This document shows positions 25,189 through 33,802 of a stretch of 64,000 nt of DNA, piece by piece (within the stretch, counting starts at the first letter, position 1; every line of letters begins with the position of its first letter). A model generated the notes under the pieces. It ran no database searches. It saw only the letters and a list, made by a program, of their open reading frames with translations, and was not told the origin of the DNA. Source of the DNA: Thermopolyspora flexuosa (GTDB lineage Bacteria > Actinomycetota > Actinomycetes > Streptosporangiales > Streptosporangiaceae); contig NZ_VFPQ01000001.1 of NCBI RefSeq assembly GCF_006716785.1, forward strand, positions 4,588,001-4,652,000. Reading direction: 5' to 3'. The position numbers were made by a program, and so were the translations under genes.

Positions 25189-26034
25189 ATGCGAGCAAGG
25201 ATCGCCCTCGCCGGGCTGGCCGTACTGGCCCTGACGGCGGCGGGGTGCGGTGCGGGCGGCGACGAGTCCTCGATCGTCGGCAAGGAGTCCCTGGTGATCG
25301 GGGTCAAGCCCGACCAGCCCGGCCTCGGGCTGAAGAAGCGCGACGGCGTCTACGAGGGCTTCGACGTGGACGTGGCCAAGGCGATCGTCGGCCACCTGAA
25401 GGGCGCCGGCCTTCTCCCGGAGGACGTCACCGTGCGGTTCATGGACGCCCCGTCGTCGGATCGGGAGAAGCTGCTCCAGTCCCGCAAGGTGGACTTCATC
25501 GTCGCCTCCTACTCGATCACGCCGGAGCGCAAGACCAAGGTCGCCTTCGCCGGGCCGTACTACGTCGCCCACCAGGACATCCTGGTGCGGCAGAACCAGA
25601 CCGGGATCCGGAACGTCCGCGACCTGGCCGGCCGGCGGCTGTGCGCGGTGGACGGCTCGAACTCCGACGACCGGGTGCAGAAGGAACGGGGAATCCCGAT
25701 CACACCCGTGCAGTCGGCCTCCTACAGCGAGTGCATCGAGAAGCTGAAGAACAACGAGGTCGACGCGGTCTCCACCGACGACCTCATCCTCGCCGGCTTC
25801 GCCGCCCAACCGGACAACCGGAACCTGCGGGTGGTCAACGCCCGCTTCACCGACGAGCGGTACGGCGTCGGCATCCACAAGACCGACATCGAGGGCTGCG
25901 AGGCCATCAACAAGGCGATCACCACGCTCTACCAGAACGGCACCATCCCCAAGCTCCTGAACAAGTGGTTCGGCGGCACCGGCCTCAACCTGCAGGACGC
26001 CACCAGCGTCCCCCAGTTCGAAGGCTGCGACTGA
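25189..26034 (+). CDS. glnH: GlnH-like amino-acid-binding lipoprotein
   Basis: A 281-residue family 3 solute-binding lipoprotein with signal peptide and lipobox AAGC (Cys near residue 20). The mature domain shows LVIGVKPDQPGLG, the EGFDVDVAKAIVG motif, VDFIVASYSITPERK and the C-terminal IPKLLNKWFG. In mycobacteria GlnH binds Asp, Glu or Asn outside the membrane. There are no transporter permease or ATPase genes nearby, which fits a sensory rather than an uptake role. It is the last gene of the seven-gene operon. Confidence 0.92.
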   Translation: MRARIALAGLAVLALTAAGCGAGGDESSIVGKESLVIGVKPDQPGLGLKKRDGVYEGFDVDVAKAIVGHLKGAGLLPEDVTVRFMDAPSSDREKLLQSRKVDFIVASYSITPERKTKVAFAGPYYVAHQDILVRQNQTGIRNVRDLAGRRLCAVDGSNSDDRVQKERGIPITPVQSASYSECIEKLKNNEVDAVSTDDLILAGFAAQPDNRNLRVVNARFTDERYGVGIHKTDIEGCEAINKAITTLYQNGTIPKLLNKWFGGTGLNLQDATSVPQFEGCD

Positions 26035-26277
26035 CCCCAGGCGGCTGGGCGACCTGACCAGCGGGTCGCGCAGCCGCCCGCCGTACCTCAAGCACTGTCC
26101 CTGGCCTCCCACTCGCCTGACCGGCCTGTTTTCCCGGTACGGCCCGCTCGCCGTGAGCGAAGAACGGTCTTCGCGATTCGCGAGCGGAACACCCGGTCGA
26201 GTGAGTATCGTGAACATGCCTTTACCCAGCGTTACCATCCGGTTGGGCTGCGTCACGGCAGCGAACGGGAGGCACCG

Positions 26278-27570
26278 GTGCGCTTCATCTCCGAGCACGT
26301 CGACCCGGCACGATCCCCCTGGCACCTGCTCGGCGCCGAACTCCGCCACCAGCGCGAGCAGGTCCACCGCCTCAGCCTGCGCGAGGTCGCCCGCCAGGTC
26401 TACTGCGACGACGGCGACCTGTCCAAATGGGAACGCGCCATCACCCGCCCCCACCCCGACAACATCCGGCGACTCGACGATTTCTACGGCGCCGGAGGCC
26501 GAATTATGGCCCTGCACGCACTTGCCGTAGAGCTGGAACGCCTGCGTACCCTGGTCAAAGAAGGCACGGCCGGAAAGGAGGCCGCCACGGAACGCCGCCA
26601 GGTATTACGGCTCGCCGCGGTAGGCGCCGGAATCGGCGCGCTCGGCATCCCTGGCGAAACCCTCCGCCAGGCGATCGCCGCCTCCTACGCGGGAGATTTC
26701 CGCACCATCGCCGCCTGGCATAGAGCCTGCGCCGATCACCTGTACGCGCTGCACACCCGCCCACCCGCACAGGTCGCCGCCGATCTCCTTATCGACCTTT
26801 TCATCGTGAAGCGGCAAAGAGAGGTCTCGTCACCGGCCGAGACGGTCGAGCTGGAGGGAGTGAGTGCTACCCTCGCCGGCCTGCAGGCGAACGTGCTGTC
26901 CCGTCTGGGCGACCACGGCGCCGCCCTGCGCTGGTGGCACACCGCACGCCAGGCCGCCGACGCCTCCGGTGACCGCGACCTGCAGGTTCTTGTCCGCGCC
27001 GAGGAAGCTGTCCACGGCGTGTACGGCCAACGCGACCCGCAATCCGTGCTCGACATCATCGACGAGGCCCAACGGCTACACGGCCCCGCCAAACCTTCCG
27101 TCGCCCTGCTGTCCACCCAGGCCAAAGCGCTGTCGGCGCTCGGAAAGCACGACCAGGCCCAGAAAACCCTCGAGTCCCTTCTCGACGCCGCCGACAAAGG
27201 CGTAACTCCCGACCCGCTCGGTTTCTGGTCACCCAGCAAGATCTATTTCGCCCAAAGCTGGGTCTATTCGGCCATGGGAGACGAAGCAAAAGCGGCCAAG
27301 ATCCGCGATCAGGTACTATCCCATACCCGCGGCTATCAATATCGCGCCAACGTTCACCTCCACGAGGCTCTGTCCATGGTGGTGAACGGCGGAACAACCG
27401 AAGGAGTACGCCGCGCAGCCGAAGTCATCGACTCGATCAAACCCGCCTACCGCACCCAACACATTCGCCACACTGCCCAAATGGTCCTGGACGCCGTCCC
27501 CCTGGAGCACCAGGACCGCCCGGGCGTCGCCGAACTCCGCGAGCTCCTTCACTACCAGCCCGCCACGTAG
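26278..27570 (+). CDS. XRE-family regulator with TPR domain (copy 1)
   Basis: A 430-residue protein. The N-terminal helix-turn-helix (about residues 15-75: LLGAELRHQREQVHRLSLREVARQVY, CDDGDLSKWERAI) is followed by a basic hydrophobic linker and a C-terminal region of TPR-like helices (about 130-425). This layout is widespread in streptomycetes and relatives, where such proteins act as developmental or quorum-type regulators; the ligand is unknown. The GTG start is supported by GGGAGG. A palindrome TCGCGA-T-TCGCGA (26171-26183) about 95 bp upstream may be an operator. Composition is less GC-rich than its neighbours. Confidence 0.88.
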   Translation: MRFISEHVDPARSPWHLLGAELRHQREQVHRLSLREVARQVYCDDGDLSKWERAITRPHPDNIRRLDDFYGAGGRIMALHALAVELERLRTLVKEGTAGKEAATERRQVLRLAAVGAGIGALGIPGETLRQAIAASYAGDFRTIAAWHRACADHLYALHTRPPAQVAADLLIDLFIVKRQREVSSPAETVELEGVSATLAGLQANVLSRLGDHGAALRWWHTARQAADASGDRDLQVLVRAEEAVHGVYGQRDPQSVLDIIDEAQRLHGPAKPSVALLSTQAKALSALGKHDQAQKTLESLLDAADKGVTPDPLGFWSPSKIYFAQSWVYSAMGDEAKAAKIRDQVLSHTRGYQYRANVHLHEALSMVVNGGTTEGVRRAAEVIDSIKPAYRTQHIRHTAQMVLDAVPLEHQDRPGVAELRELLHYQPAT

Positions 27571-27851
27571 TCCTAGCAGAAAGACCTGAGGAGCCACCGG
27601 CCGCTCATCACCATGAAAGGGCTTTCTCAAGGGAGAACCGCATGGGCTAGGCGGGGGCATGCTGCCGTACTCAAATCACGGCACCTTGCAGGAGACCGAC
27701 GGTTCTCAGCATCGTCTTTGCTCGCCGAGAGCGAAGAACGGTCTTAGCGATTCGCGAGCGGAACACCCGGTCGAGTGAGTATCGTGAACACGCCTTTACT
27801 CAGCGTTACCATCCGGTTGGGCTGCGTCACGGCAGCGAACGGGAGGCACCG

Positions 27852-29162
27852 GTGCGCTTCATCTCCGAGCACGTCGACCCGGCACGATCCCCCTGGCACC
27901 TGCTCGGCGCCGAACTCCGCCACCAGCGCGAGCAGGTCCACCGCCTCAGCCTGCGCGAGGTCGCCCGCCAGGTCTACTGCGACGACGGCGACCTGTCCAA
28001 ATGGGAACGCGCCATCACCCGCCCCCACCCCGACAACATCCGGCGACTCGACGATTTCTACGGCGCCGGAGGCCGAATTATGGCCCTGCACGCACTTGCC
28101 GTAGAGCTGGAACGCCTGCGTACCCTGGTCAAAGAAGGCACGGCCGGAAAGGAGGCCGCCACGGAACGCCGCCAGGTATTACGGCTCGCCGCGGTAGGCG
28201 CCGGAATCGGCGCACTCGGCATCCCTGGCGAAACCCTCCGCCAGGGCATCGCCATCTCCTACGCGAATGATTTTCGCACCATCGCCGAGTGGACGAACGC
28301 CTGTACTGATCATTTGTACGCGTTGCACAACCATCCACCCGCACAGGTCGCCGCCAACCTTCTTATCGATCTGTTCACCGTCAAGCGGCAGAAGGAGGCA
28401 TCCTCACCGGCCGAGACGGTCGAACTGGACGCGGTGACCGCCGCGCTCGCCGGCATGCAGGCCAACCTCCTCACCCGCCTGGGCGACCACGGCGCGGCAC
28501 TGCGCTGGTGGCACACGGCCCGCCAGGCCGCCGACGCGTCCGGCAACCTCGAGATCCGCGTCCTGGTCCGCGCCGAGCAAGCCCGCCACGGCGTGTACGG
28601 CCAGCGCGACCCGCAAACCGTGCTCAACATCATCGAGGACGCCCAACGGCTCCTAGGTCCTTCGCGGCCCTCCGTCGATCTGCTGACCACAAAGGCCAAG
28701 GCGTTGGCGGTGTTGGGCAGGCACGACGAGGCCCAGAAGACTTTGAACACCGTTCTCGACGTCGCGGACAAGGGCGTCACACCAGACCCTCTCGGCTTCT
28801 GGTCAGAGGCCAAGCTCTACTTCGCCCACAGCTGGGTCTACGCGCTGATGGGCGAAGAAGCGAAAGCGGATGAGGCTCGCGATCACGTGCGCACCCACGC
28901 CCGCGGCTACCAATACCGCACAAACGTCCAACTCCACGAGGCTCTCTCAACGGTCGTAAACGGTGGGACAGTCGAAGGAGTGCGCCGCGCGGCCGAAATC
29001 ATCGATGCCGTCAAACCCGCTTACCGCACACAACACATTCGCCACACCGGCCAAATGGTTTTGAACGCCGTACCGCTGACGCACCACGACCACCCGGCCG
29101 TCGCCGAACTCCGCGAGCTTCTTCATTACCAGCCCCCACGTAGTCCTAACAGAAAGACCTGA
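27852..29162 (+). CDS. XRE-family regulator with TPR domain (copy 2)
   Basis: A 436-residue paralogue of the gene at 26278. The DNA-binding half is essentially identical. The TPR half has diverged, so the two probably recognise the same operators but different signals. A one-base loss at the 3' end (CAGCCCCCACG against CAGCCCGCCACG in copy 1) shifts the frame and extends the C-terminus by a few residues (ending PPRSPNRKT). The upstream palindrome has one mutated arm (TAGCGA-T-TCGCGA, 27745-27757). It ends 143 bp before the CRISPR array. Confidence 0.88.
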   Translation: MRFISEHVDPARSPWHLLGAELRHQREQVHRLSLREVARQVYCDDGDLSKWERAITRPHPDNIRRLDDFYGAGGRIMALHALAVELERLRTLVKEGTAGKEAATERRQVLRLAAVGAGIGALGIPGETLRQGIAISYANDFRTIAEWTNACTDHLYALHNHPPAQVAANLLIDLFTVKRQKEASSPAETVELDAVTAALAGMQANLLTRLGDHGAALRWWHTARQAADASGNLEIRVLVRAEQARHGVYGQRDPQTVLNIIEDAQRLLGPSRPSVDLLTTKAKALAVLGRHDEAQKTLNTVLDVADKGVTPDPLGFWSEAKLYFAHSWVYALMGEEAKADEARDHVRTHARGYQYRTNVQLHEALSTVVNGGTVEGVRRAAEIIDAVKPAYRTQHIRHTGQMVLNAVPLTHHDHPAVAELRELLHYQPPRSPNRKT

Positions 29163-29304
29163 GGAGCCACCGGCCGCTCATCACCATGAGCGGGCTGTCT
29201 CAAGGATGACGAGAACCGCACATGGGCTAGGCGGGGTCTGCTGCCGTACTCAAACCACGGCACCTTGCAGGAGACTGACGGTTCTCAGCATCGTCTTTGT
29301 TGCT

Positions 29305-29603
29305 GGTCGAGCCCCTCTCAAGGGCGATGAGGACGTGGCGCAGCCTGCCCGGGTCGATGATCTCGCCGTGTTGCGCCCCCCTCTCAGGGGCAATGAGGAC
29401 TCGGGGCCTGCAAGGCCGGGGTCGGGGTGCCGGACATGTTGCGACCCCTCTCAGGGGTGATGAGGACCGTTTTCGCCCTCTGACCCATTCACGACCACCC
29501 ACAACTGTTGCGCCCCCTCTCAGGGGCGATGAGGACGCGAGGACACCTGGTGCCTGGACAAGGAGACCGCCGCGTTGCGACCCCTCTCAGGGGCGATGAG
29601 GAC
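29305..29603 (-). CRISPR. Small orphan CRISPR array (five repeats, four spacers)
   Basis: Repeats of 30 bp sit at 29305-29334 (degenerate), 29370-29400 (one extra C), 29438-29467, 29507-29536 and 29574-29603. Spacers are 35, 37, 39 and 37 bp. The repeat begins GTTGCG, has the palindromic core CCCCTCTCAGGGG and ends GATGAGGAC. Its reverse complement ends GGGGTCGCAAC, resembling a 3' repeat end that gives an 8-nt crRNA handle, so transcription is probably leftward. The degenerate leftmost repeat then marks the trailer end and the leader would lie right of 29603. No cas genes are in the window, so the subtype is unassigned. Confidence 0.92.
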
Positions 29604-29948
29604 CCGACGGTAAAGTCGCAGGTGGAGGGTCTGTTGATCAAGGCCGAGAAGGGCCGTTTTGCAGTGAACCTCCGGTAGTGCAGCAGCCCCGGGAGGTTCG
29701 CTGCAAGTTACGGTCAGTCAGAATCATGGGTGGCTAGAGGATGCTGCCCGGATGGGTTGGGCGACTCACCATCGTAGTGGCCAGGGTCATGCCGGAGGCC
29801 GAGGCCAGCCCAACCATCTGGACACCTTCGCGTGGTCCAGCACCGCGAAGCGGATAGACGGGTGGCAAGACCGCGCGGCCACCGGACCCTACCGAAAATT
29901 CGCGCCCACGGCCGGTACATCACCAGCCAGCCCGGCTGCCTGCTTGTG
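29604..29948. other. Putative CRISPR leader side and intergenic hairpin
   Basis: No gene is visible. If the array is transcribed leftward, the leader is here. A 13-bp inverted repeat with one mismatch (29661-29673, GCAGTGAACCTCC; 29692-29704, GGAGGTTCGCTGC) could be a terminator or a leader structure. The remaining sequence lacks coding bias. Confidence 0.45.
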
Positions 29949-32918
29949 CTAAGCCCGGCGGTCGTGCTCGCGGTCGAGGACGAGGCGGGCGAGCTGGACG
30001 CGGGAGTGGAGGCCGAGTTTGCGGAAGACCTGGCGTAGGTGGAAGGCGACCGTGTGGGCGCTGATGAAGAGGCGGTCGGCGATCTGGCGGTTGGTGTGGC
30101 CTTCGGCGACGAGCCGGGCGATGGCGCGTTCGGTGTCGGTGAGGCTGTCCCAGCCGGACACGGGGCGGTCGGCCTGGGACCAGTGGCGGCGGCGGACGCC
30201 GAGGCGGCGCAGCCTGCGGCGGACCCGGGCGGTGTCGCGGGTGGCTCCGGCCTCCTGGTAGGCGGCGAGGGCGCGGAGCAGGGCGGTGATGCCGCCGTTG
30301 CGGTCGCCGGAGGCGGCGAGGGCGGCGCCGAGGTCTTCGGCCGCCGAGGCGCGGGCCCAGCGGTCGGGGGCCTCGTCCTCGGCGCAGGCGAGGGCGGCCA
30401 GGTCTGACGCGAGGAGGCCGCGGGTGTGGGCGGCGGCGGACCGGGCGCAGGGGAAGTCCGGGTTGTCGCGGGCGAGGCGGTCGGCCGCGGCGGCCACGTG
30501 GGCGGCACGGGCGCGGTCGCCCGCGGCGAGCGCGAGCCGTACCAGCCAGGCAGCGGCGCCGGGCTCGCCGAACAGCGGCCAGCGGTTCTCGTCCAGGCTC
30601 GCGATGAGGTCCGTGACGAGGGTGAACGCGCGCTCCGGGCCTTCCCGGGCCTCGGTGAGGCGGGCGGCGAGCAGCCGGAGCCGGAGGGTGGCGTGCGTGG
30701 CCGGGTGCGGTACGTCGCCGGACGCGGGGAGGCAGGCGGCAGCGGCCCGCAGGTCGCCTTTGCGCAGCTCCGCGGCGCACCGTACGGCGAGGGCGGCCGG
30801 GGCGAAGAGGTGCGGGGGTGGTGGGAGGCCGTCGGACGGAAGCGGGGCTTCCGAGGCAGGGTGAGGTTCCGGAGCCGGGGCAAGCTCGTCGGTGCCGTTG
30901 CCATCACCGCCGGACCGCTCGGGTCCGTCCGGTACGGCCGGCGCGGTCTCGGGCGGCAGTGAAGAGAGCTGGGAGTGGCCGTTCGCAGTGGGCATGCCAT
31001 CGTGTCCTGTGACGCGGCTCGACACGGCGTCGCGAGGCACGGTGCTCGCCGGGGATCGGCGGGTGCGGCCGAGTACGGCGTCGGCGGCGGCCATGGCCTT
31101 ATCGAGGTGGCCCGTGGCGAGGGCGAGGCGGGCGTGCAGGGCGGCGACGGCGGGCCGCCACGGCGCGTCGGCGAGGGTGTCGATCGCGTGGGCGGTCTCG
31201 CGGAGGACGGCCCTCGCCTCGTCGTGGTGGCCGAGGTCGGTGAGCATCTCGGCGAGGACGAGGCCGGGGTGGAGGCCGCGGGTGGGGGCGGCGCTCGCGC
31301 GGCGGACCGCGGCCCGGGCGTGGGCGAGGGCGTCGGCGAGGCGGCCGCGGTTCCATTCGGTGATGGCGAGGGTGGTGAGGGCGGTCACCAGGACGGTGTG
31401 GTCGTGCCGGTCCTCGTCGGCGAGCACGGCCTCGGCGTGGTGGCGTGCCGCCCGGTCGCCGCCCCGGGCGACGGTCGCGTCGAGCAGGGCGCGCAGCGCG
31501 CGGTCGCGCACGTCGCCGGTGAGGCCGGCGGCGTCGGCGTCGCGGAGCGCGGCCTCGGCGTGGTGGAGGGCCGCCTCCGCCTGGCCGCGCAGATAGACAA
31601 CGTGCGAGTACGCCGCGGCGAGCCCGGCCCGGGCGGCGGGGGGCAGCGGCTCGGCGAGGGCGGTCTCGGCGAGGTGGGCGGCCTCGGCGAGCCGTCCGGC
31701 GGCGGTGGCGGCCTCGACGGCGGCGAGGGCGCGGTCGGGGCGGCGCGGGTCGGCGTGGGCCGTCAGTTCGAAGGCCCGTACGGCGAGCCCGGCCGCGGCG
31801 GCCGGGGAGGCGGGCAGGATGCGGGCCACGGCCGCGTCGAGGCAGGCGAGGGCGTGGTGGTCGCCGTGCCGTACGCCGAGGGCGAGGTGGCGGGCGGCCT
31901 CGGCGGGTGGGCCGCCGCCGGCGATGAGGTGTTCGCCGACCTGGCGGTGGAGGGCGTGGCGGACCGGGCCGGGCAGGGCGGCGAGGATGGCCCGCCGTAC
32001 CAGCTCGTGGCGGAAGCCGATGGCGTCGCCGTACGGCGCGAGCAGCCCGGCACCGAGCGCCTCCTCCAGGGCGGGCAGCAGCGCGGCGGGGGTCGTGCCG
32101 AGCAGACCGCCCACGTCCTCGGGGGTGAAGGGGCGGCCGAGCACGGCGGCCAGCTCGACCAGGTGGCGGGCGTCGCGGCCGAGCCGGGCGAGGCGTTCCC
32201 GCGCGAAGCGGCCGAGCCGTTCGGGCGGGCGGGCCGAGCGGGGGCGGGCGTCGCCGCCGGTGAGGTCGAGGGCGTTGTCGTCGCGCAGCCCGGCGAGCAG
32301 GTCGACGACGAGGCGCGGGTTGCCGCCCGCGCCCGCGACCAGGTCGAGCAGGGCCGGGCCGGGTGGCGCACCGGCGGCGTCCGCGGCCACCTGGGCGATC
32401 GCGTCGGGCGGCAGCGGGGCGAGCTCCAGGCGGCGGGCGCCGGCCCGTTCCAGCGCGGCGAACAGGCGGCCGGCCCCGCGGTCGTCCTGCGGCGAGCGGG
32501 CGAGCAGCCAGGCGACGCGGCGGTGCGCGAGGCGGCCGTGCAGGGTGCGGATCGCCATGAGCGTCCCGGGGTCGGCGAAGTGCAGGTCGTCGAGGGCGAC
32601 GAGCACCGGGCGGGCGGCGGCGCGCTCCTCCAGTACGGCGCGCAGCCGGTCGGCCAGCCCCGCCTCCGGCTCGTCCCCGGCCACGGGTACGCCGAGGGCG
32701 GCGACGAGCGGGGCGAGCGGCACGAGCTCGCCGAGTTCCTCGGCCGCCGCGCAAGTGACCGTGAAGCCGCGGGCGCGGGCGTGCCCGGCGGCCTCGGCGA
32801 GCAGGCGGCTCTTGCCCACGCCGGGCTCGCCGTCCACGAGCAGTGCCCCGGCCCGGCCGTCCTCGACCCGGCGCAGCAGGTCGAGGACGGCACGCCATTC
32901 ACGGTCGCGTCCGCGCAC
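29949..32918 (-). CDS. LAL-type LuxR-family transcriptional regulator (ATPase)
   Basis: A 989-residue STAND-type regulator. An AAA/ATPase module at the N-terminus has Walker A DGEPGVGKSRLLAE (about residue 30) and a Walker B-like VLVALDDLHFADP. A long helical repeat region follows, interrupted by a low-complexity Pro/Gly/Ser linker at about 620-705. A C-terminal LuxR helix-turn-helix ends the protein (LTDTERAIARLVAEGHTNRQ, HTVAFHLRQVFRKLGLHSR). It resembles MalT-like and pathway-specific activators. It stands alone, divergent from the hsp20-led operon. Confidence 0.93.
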   Translation of the reverse strand: MRGRDREWRAVLDLLRRVEDGRAGALLVDGEPGVGKSRLLAEAAGHARARGFTVTCAAAEELGELVPLAPLVAALGVPVAGDEPEAGLADRLRAVLEERAAARPVLVALDDLHFADPGTLMAIRTLHGRLAHRRVAWLLARSPQDDRGAGRLFAALERAGARRLELAPLPPDAIAQVAADAAGAPPGPALLDLVAGAGGNPRLVVDLLAGLRDDNALDLTGGDARPRSARPPERLGRFARERLARLGRDARHLVELAAVLGRPFTPEDVGGLLGTTPAALLPALEEALGAGLLAPYGDAIGFRHELVRRAILAALPGPVRHALHRQVGEHLIAGGGPPAEAARHLALGVRHGDHHALACLDAAVARILPASPAAAAGLAVRAFELTAHADPRRPDRALAAVEAATAAGRLAEAAHLAETALAEPLPPAARAGLAAAYSHVVYLRGQAEAALHHAEAALRDADAAGLTGDVRDRALRALLDATVARGGDRAARHHAEAVLADEDRHDHTVLVTALTTLAITEWNRGRLADALAHARAAVRRASAAPTRGLHPGLVLAEMLTDLGHHDEARAVLRETAHAIDTLADAPWRPAVAALHARLALATGHLDKAMAAADAVLGRTRRSPASTVPRDAVSSRVTGHDGMPTANGHSQLSSLPPETAPAVPDGPERSGGDGNGTDELAPAPEPHPASEAPLPSDGLPPPPHLFAPAALAVRCAAELRKGDLRAAAACLPASGDVPHPATHATLRLRLLAARLTEAREGPERAFTLVTDLIASLDENRWPLFGEPGAAAWLVRLALAAGDRARAAHVAAAADRLARDNPDFPCARSAAAHTRGLLASDLAALACAEDEAPDRWARASAAEDLGAALAASGDRNGGITALLRALAAYQEAGATRDTARVRRRLRRLGVRRRHWSQADRPVSGWDSLTDTERAIARLVAEGHTNRQIADRLFISAHTVAFHLRQVFRKLGLHSRVQLARLVLDREHDRRA

Positions 32919-33256
32919 CGGCCCTCCCCCTGGACGACAGGTGGTGCGGGGACCCGCCGGGTCAACGGCGGCCCCGGTTCCTCCCCACCCTGCCCAGGGC
33001 CGCCCACCCCTACCGTCCGCGCACCGTCAGGTCGGTTCGATCTCCGCCAACCCGCGGTCGGACCCCGGTAAAACCGGCCCGCCGTACCCCTCGGGCGTGG
33101 CGGCGCGGGGCGCCAAGAACCACCCGAGTTGAGGATGTGGCCCGCGGCGGGGCGGGCGAAGGTCGTAAGGGGCGTCGTTACGGGTGCACGCCCCGGCGGG
33201 ACGACCGGCCCGCGAGGCCGGCCGACCGCCCGGACACGTCTTTGGGGGGACACAGG
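32919..33256. other. Divergent promoter region of the LAL regulator and hsp20 operon
   Basis: About 340 bp without a gene. I see no HspR HAIR element. The only symmetric motif near the hsp20 start is CGTAA-N9-TTACG (33164-33182), a weak candidate operator about 75 bp before the hsp20 start codon. Confidence 0.4.
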
Positions 33257-33721
33257 ATGACCATGCTGACCCGCCGCCATGGCCGCGCGGACATCACACC
33301 GCTCTCGCCGTTCCGCGAGTTCCAGGACCTGTACGACCGGCTCGACCGGCTGATCAGCGCGACCATGGGCGAGATGGTGTTCCCGCGGGAGACGACGACC
33401 CCGTGGGTGCCGTTCGCCGACGTGTGCGAGACCGAGGACAGCTTCGTCGTCGAGGCCGATCTCCCCGGCGTGACCAGGGACCAGATCGACGTGCAGCTCA
33501 CCGACCGGGAGTTGATCATCACGGGCGAGGTCAAGGAGGAGGAGCGGGACGCCCGGATGCACCGCCGTACCCGCCGCACCGGGGAGTTCGAGTTCCGCAC
33601 GATGCTGCCCGGCGAGATCAACGCCGACCAGGTGGACGCGAAGCTGCGCGACGGCGTGCTCACGGTCACGATCCCCAAGGCCCAGGCCGCCAAGCCACGT
33701 CACATCCAGGTGTCCACCTGA
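33257..33721 (+). CDS. Hsp20/alpha-crystallin small heat-shock protein (second)
   Basis: A 154-residue holdase. The alpha-crystallin domain spans about 50-150: FVVEADLPGVTRDQIDVQL, RTGEFEFRTMLPGEINADQV, then GVLTVTIPKAQ. GGGGGGA stands upstream of the ATG at 33257; a longer open frame reaching further upstream lacks coding features. It is the first gene of a proteostasis cluster with dnaK, grpE, cbpA, cbpM and clpB. It is only moderately similar to the hsp20 at 6336. Confidence 0.94.
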   Translation: MTMLTRRHGRADITPLSPFREFQDLYDRLDRLISATMGEMVFPRETTTPWVPFADVCETEDSFVVEADLPGVTRDQIDVQLTDRELIITGEVKEEERDARMHRRTRRTGEFEFRTMLPGEINADQVDAKLRDGVLTVTIPKAQAAKPRHIQVST

Positions 33722-33802
33722 GGCCGTCCGGCCCGGTCAGCGGGCCGTCACCAGCGGTTGCGCCGGCTCCGCGCCGGGGCCGGCGCCGACAGAGGAGAAG
33801 CC

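Larger units (their letters stand above)
26146..29299 (+). repeat. Tandem duplication of an XRE-TPR gene unit (period 1,574 bp)
   Basis: Unit 1 covers about 26146-27719 and unit 2 about 27720-29299. Promoter, start codon and about the first 400 bp of each gene are nearly identical and in exact register (offset 1,574 bp). The rest of the genes have diverged, and the 3' flanks again match closely as far as the catcgtctttg sequence at both unit ends. The right end of unit 2 touches the CRISPR array. The conserved 5' halves suggest recent gene conversion or selection on the DNA-binding half. Confidence 0.88.

Noticed and set aside
29604-29948. A transposase remnant between the CRISPR array and the LAL regulator
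   Set aside because: Short frames there hinted at a decayed ORF, but no transposase motif, terminal inverted repeat or target duplication could be found.
32919-33256. A HAIR element (HspR site) before the hsp20-dnaK operon
   Set aside because: GAGTTGAGG near 33127 resembles half of it, but there is no CTTGAGT-N7-ACTCAAG arrangement.
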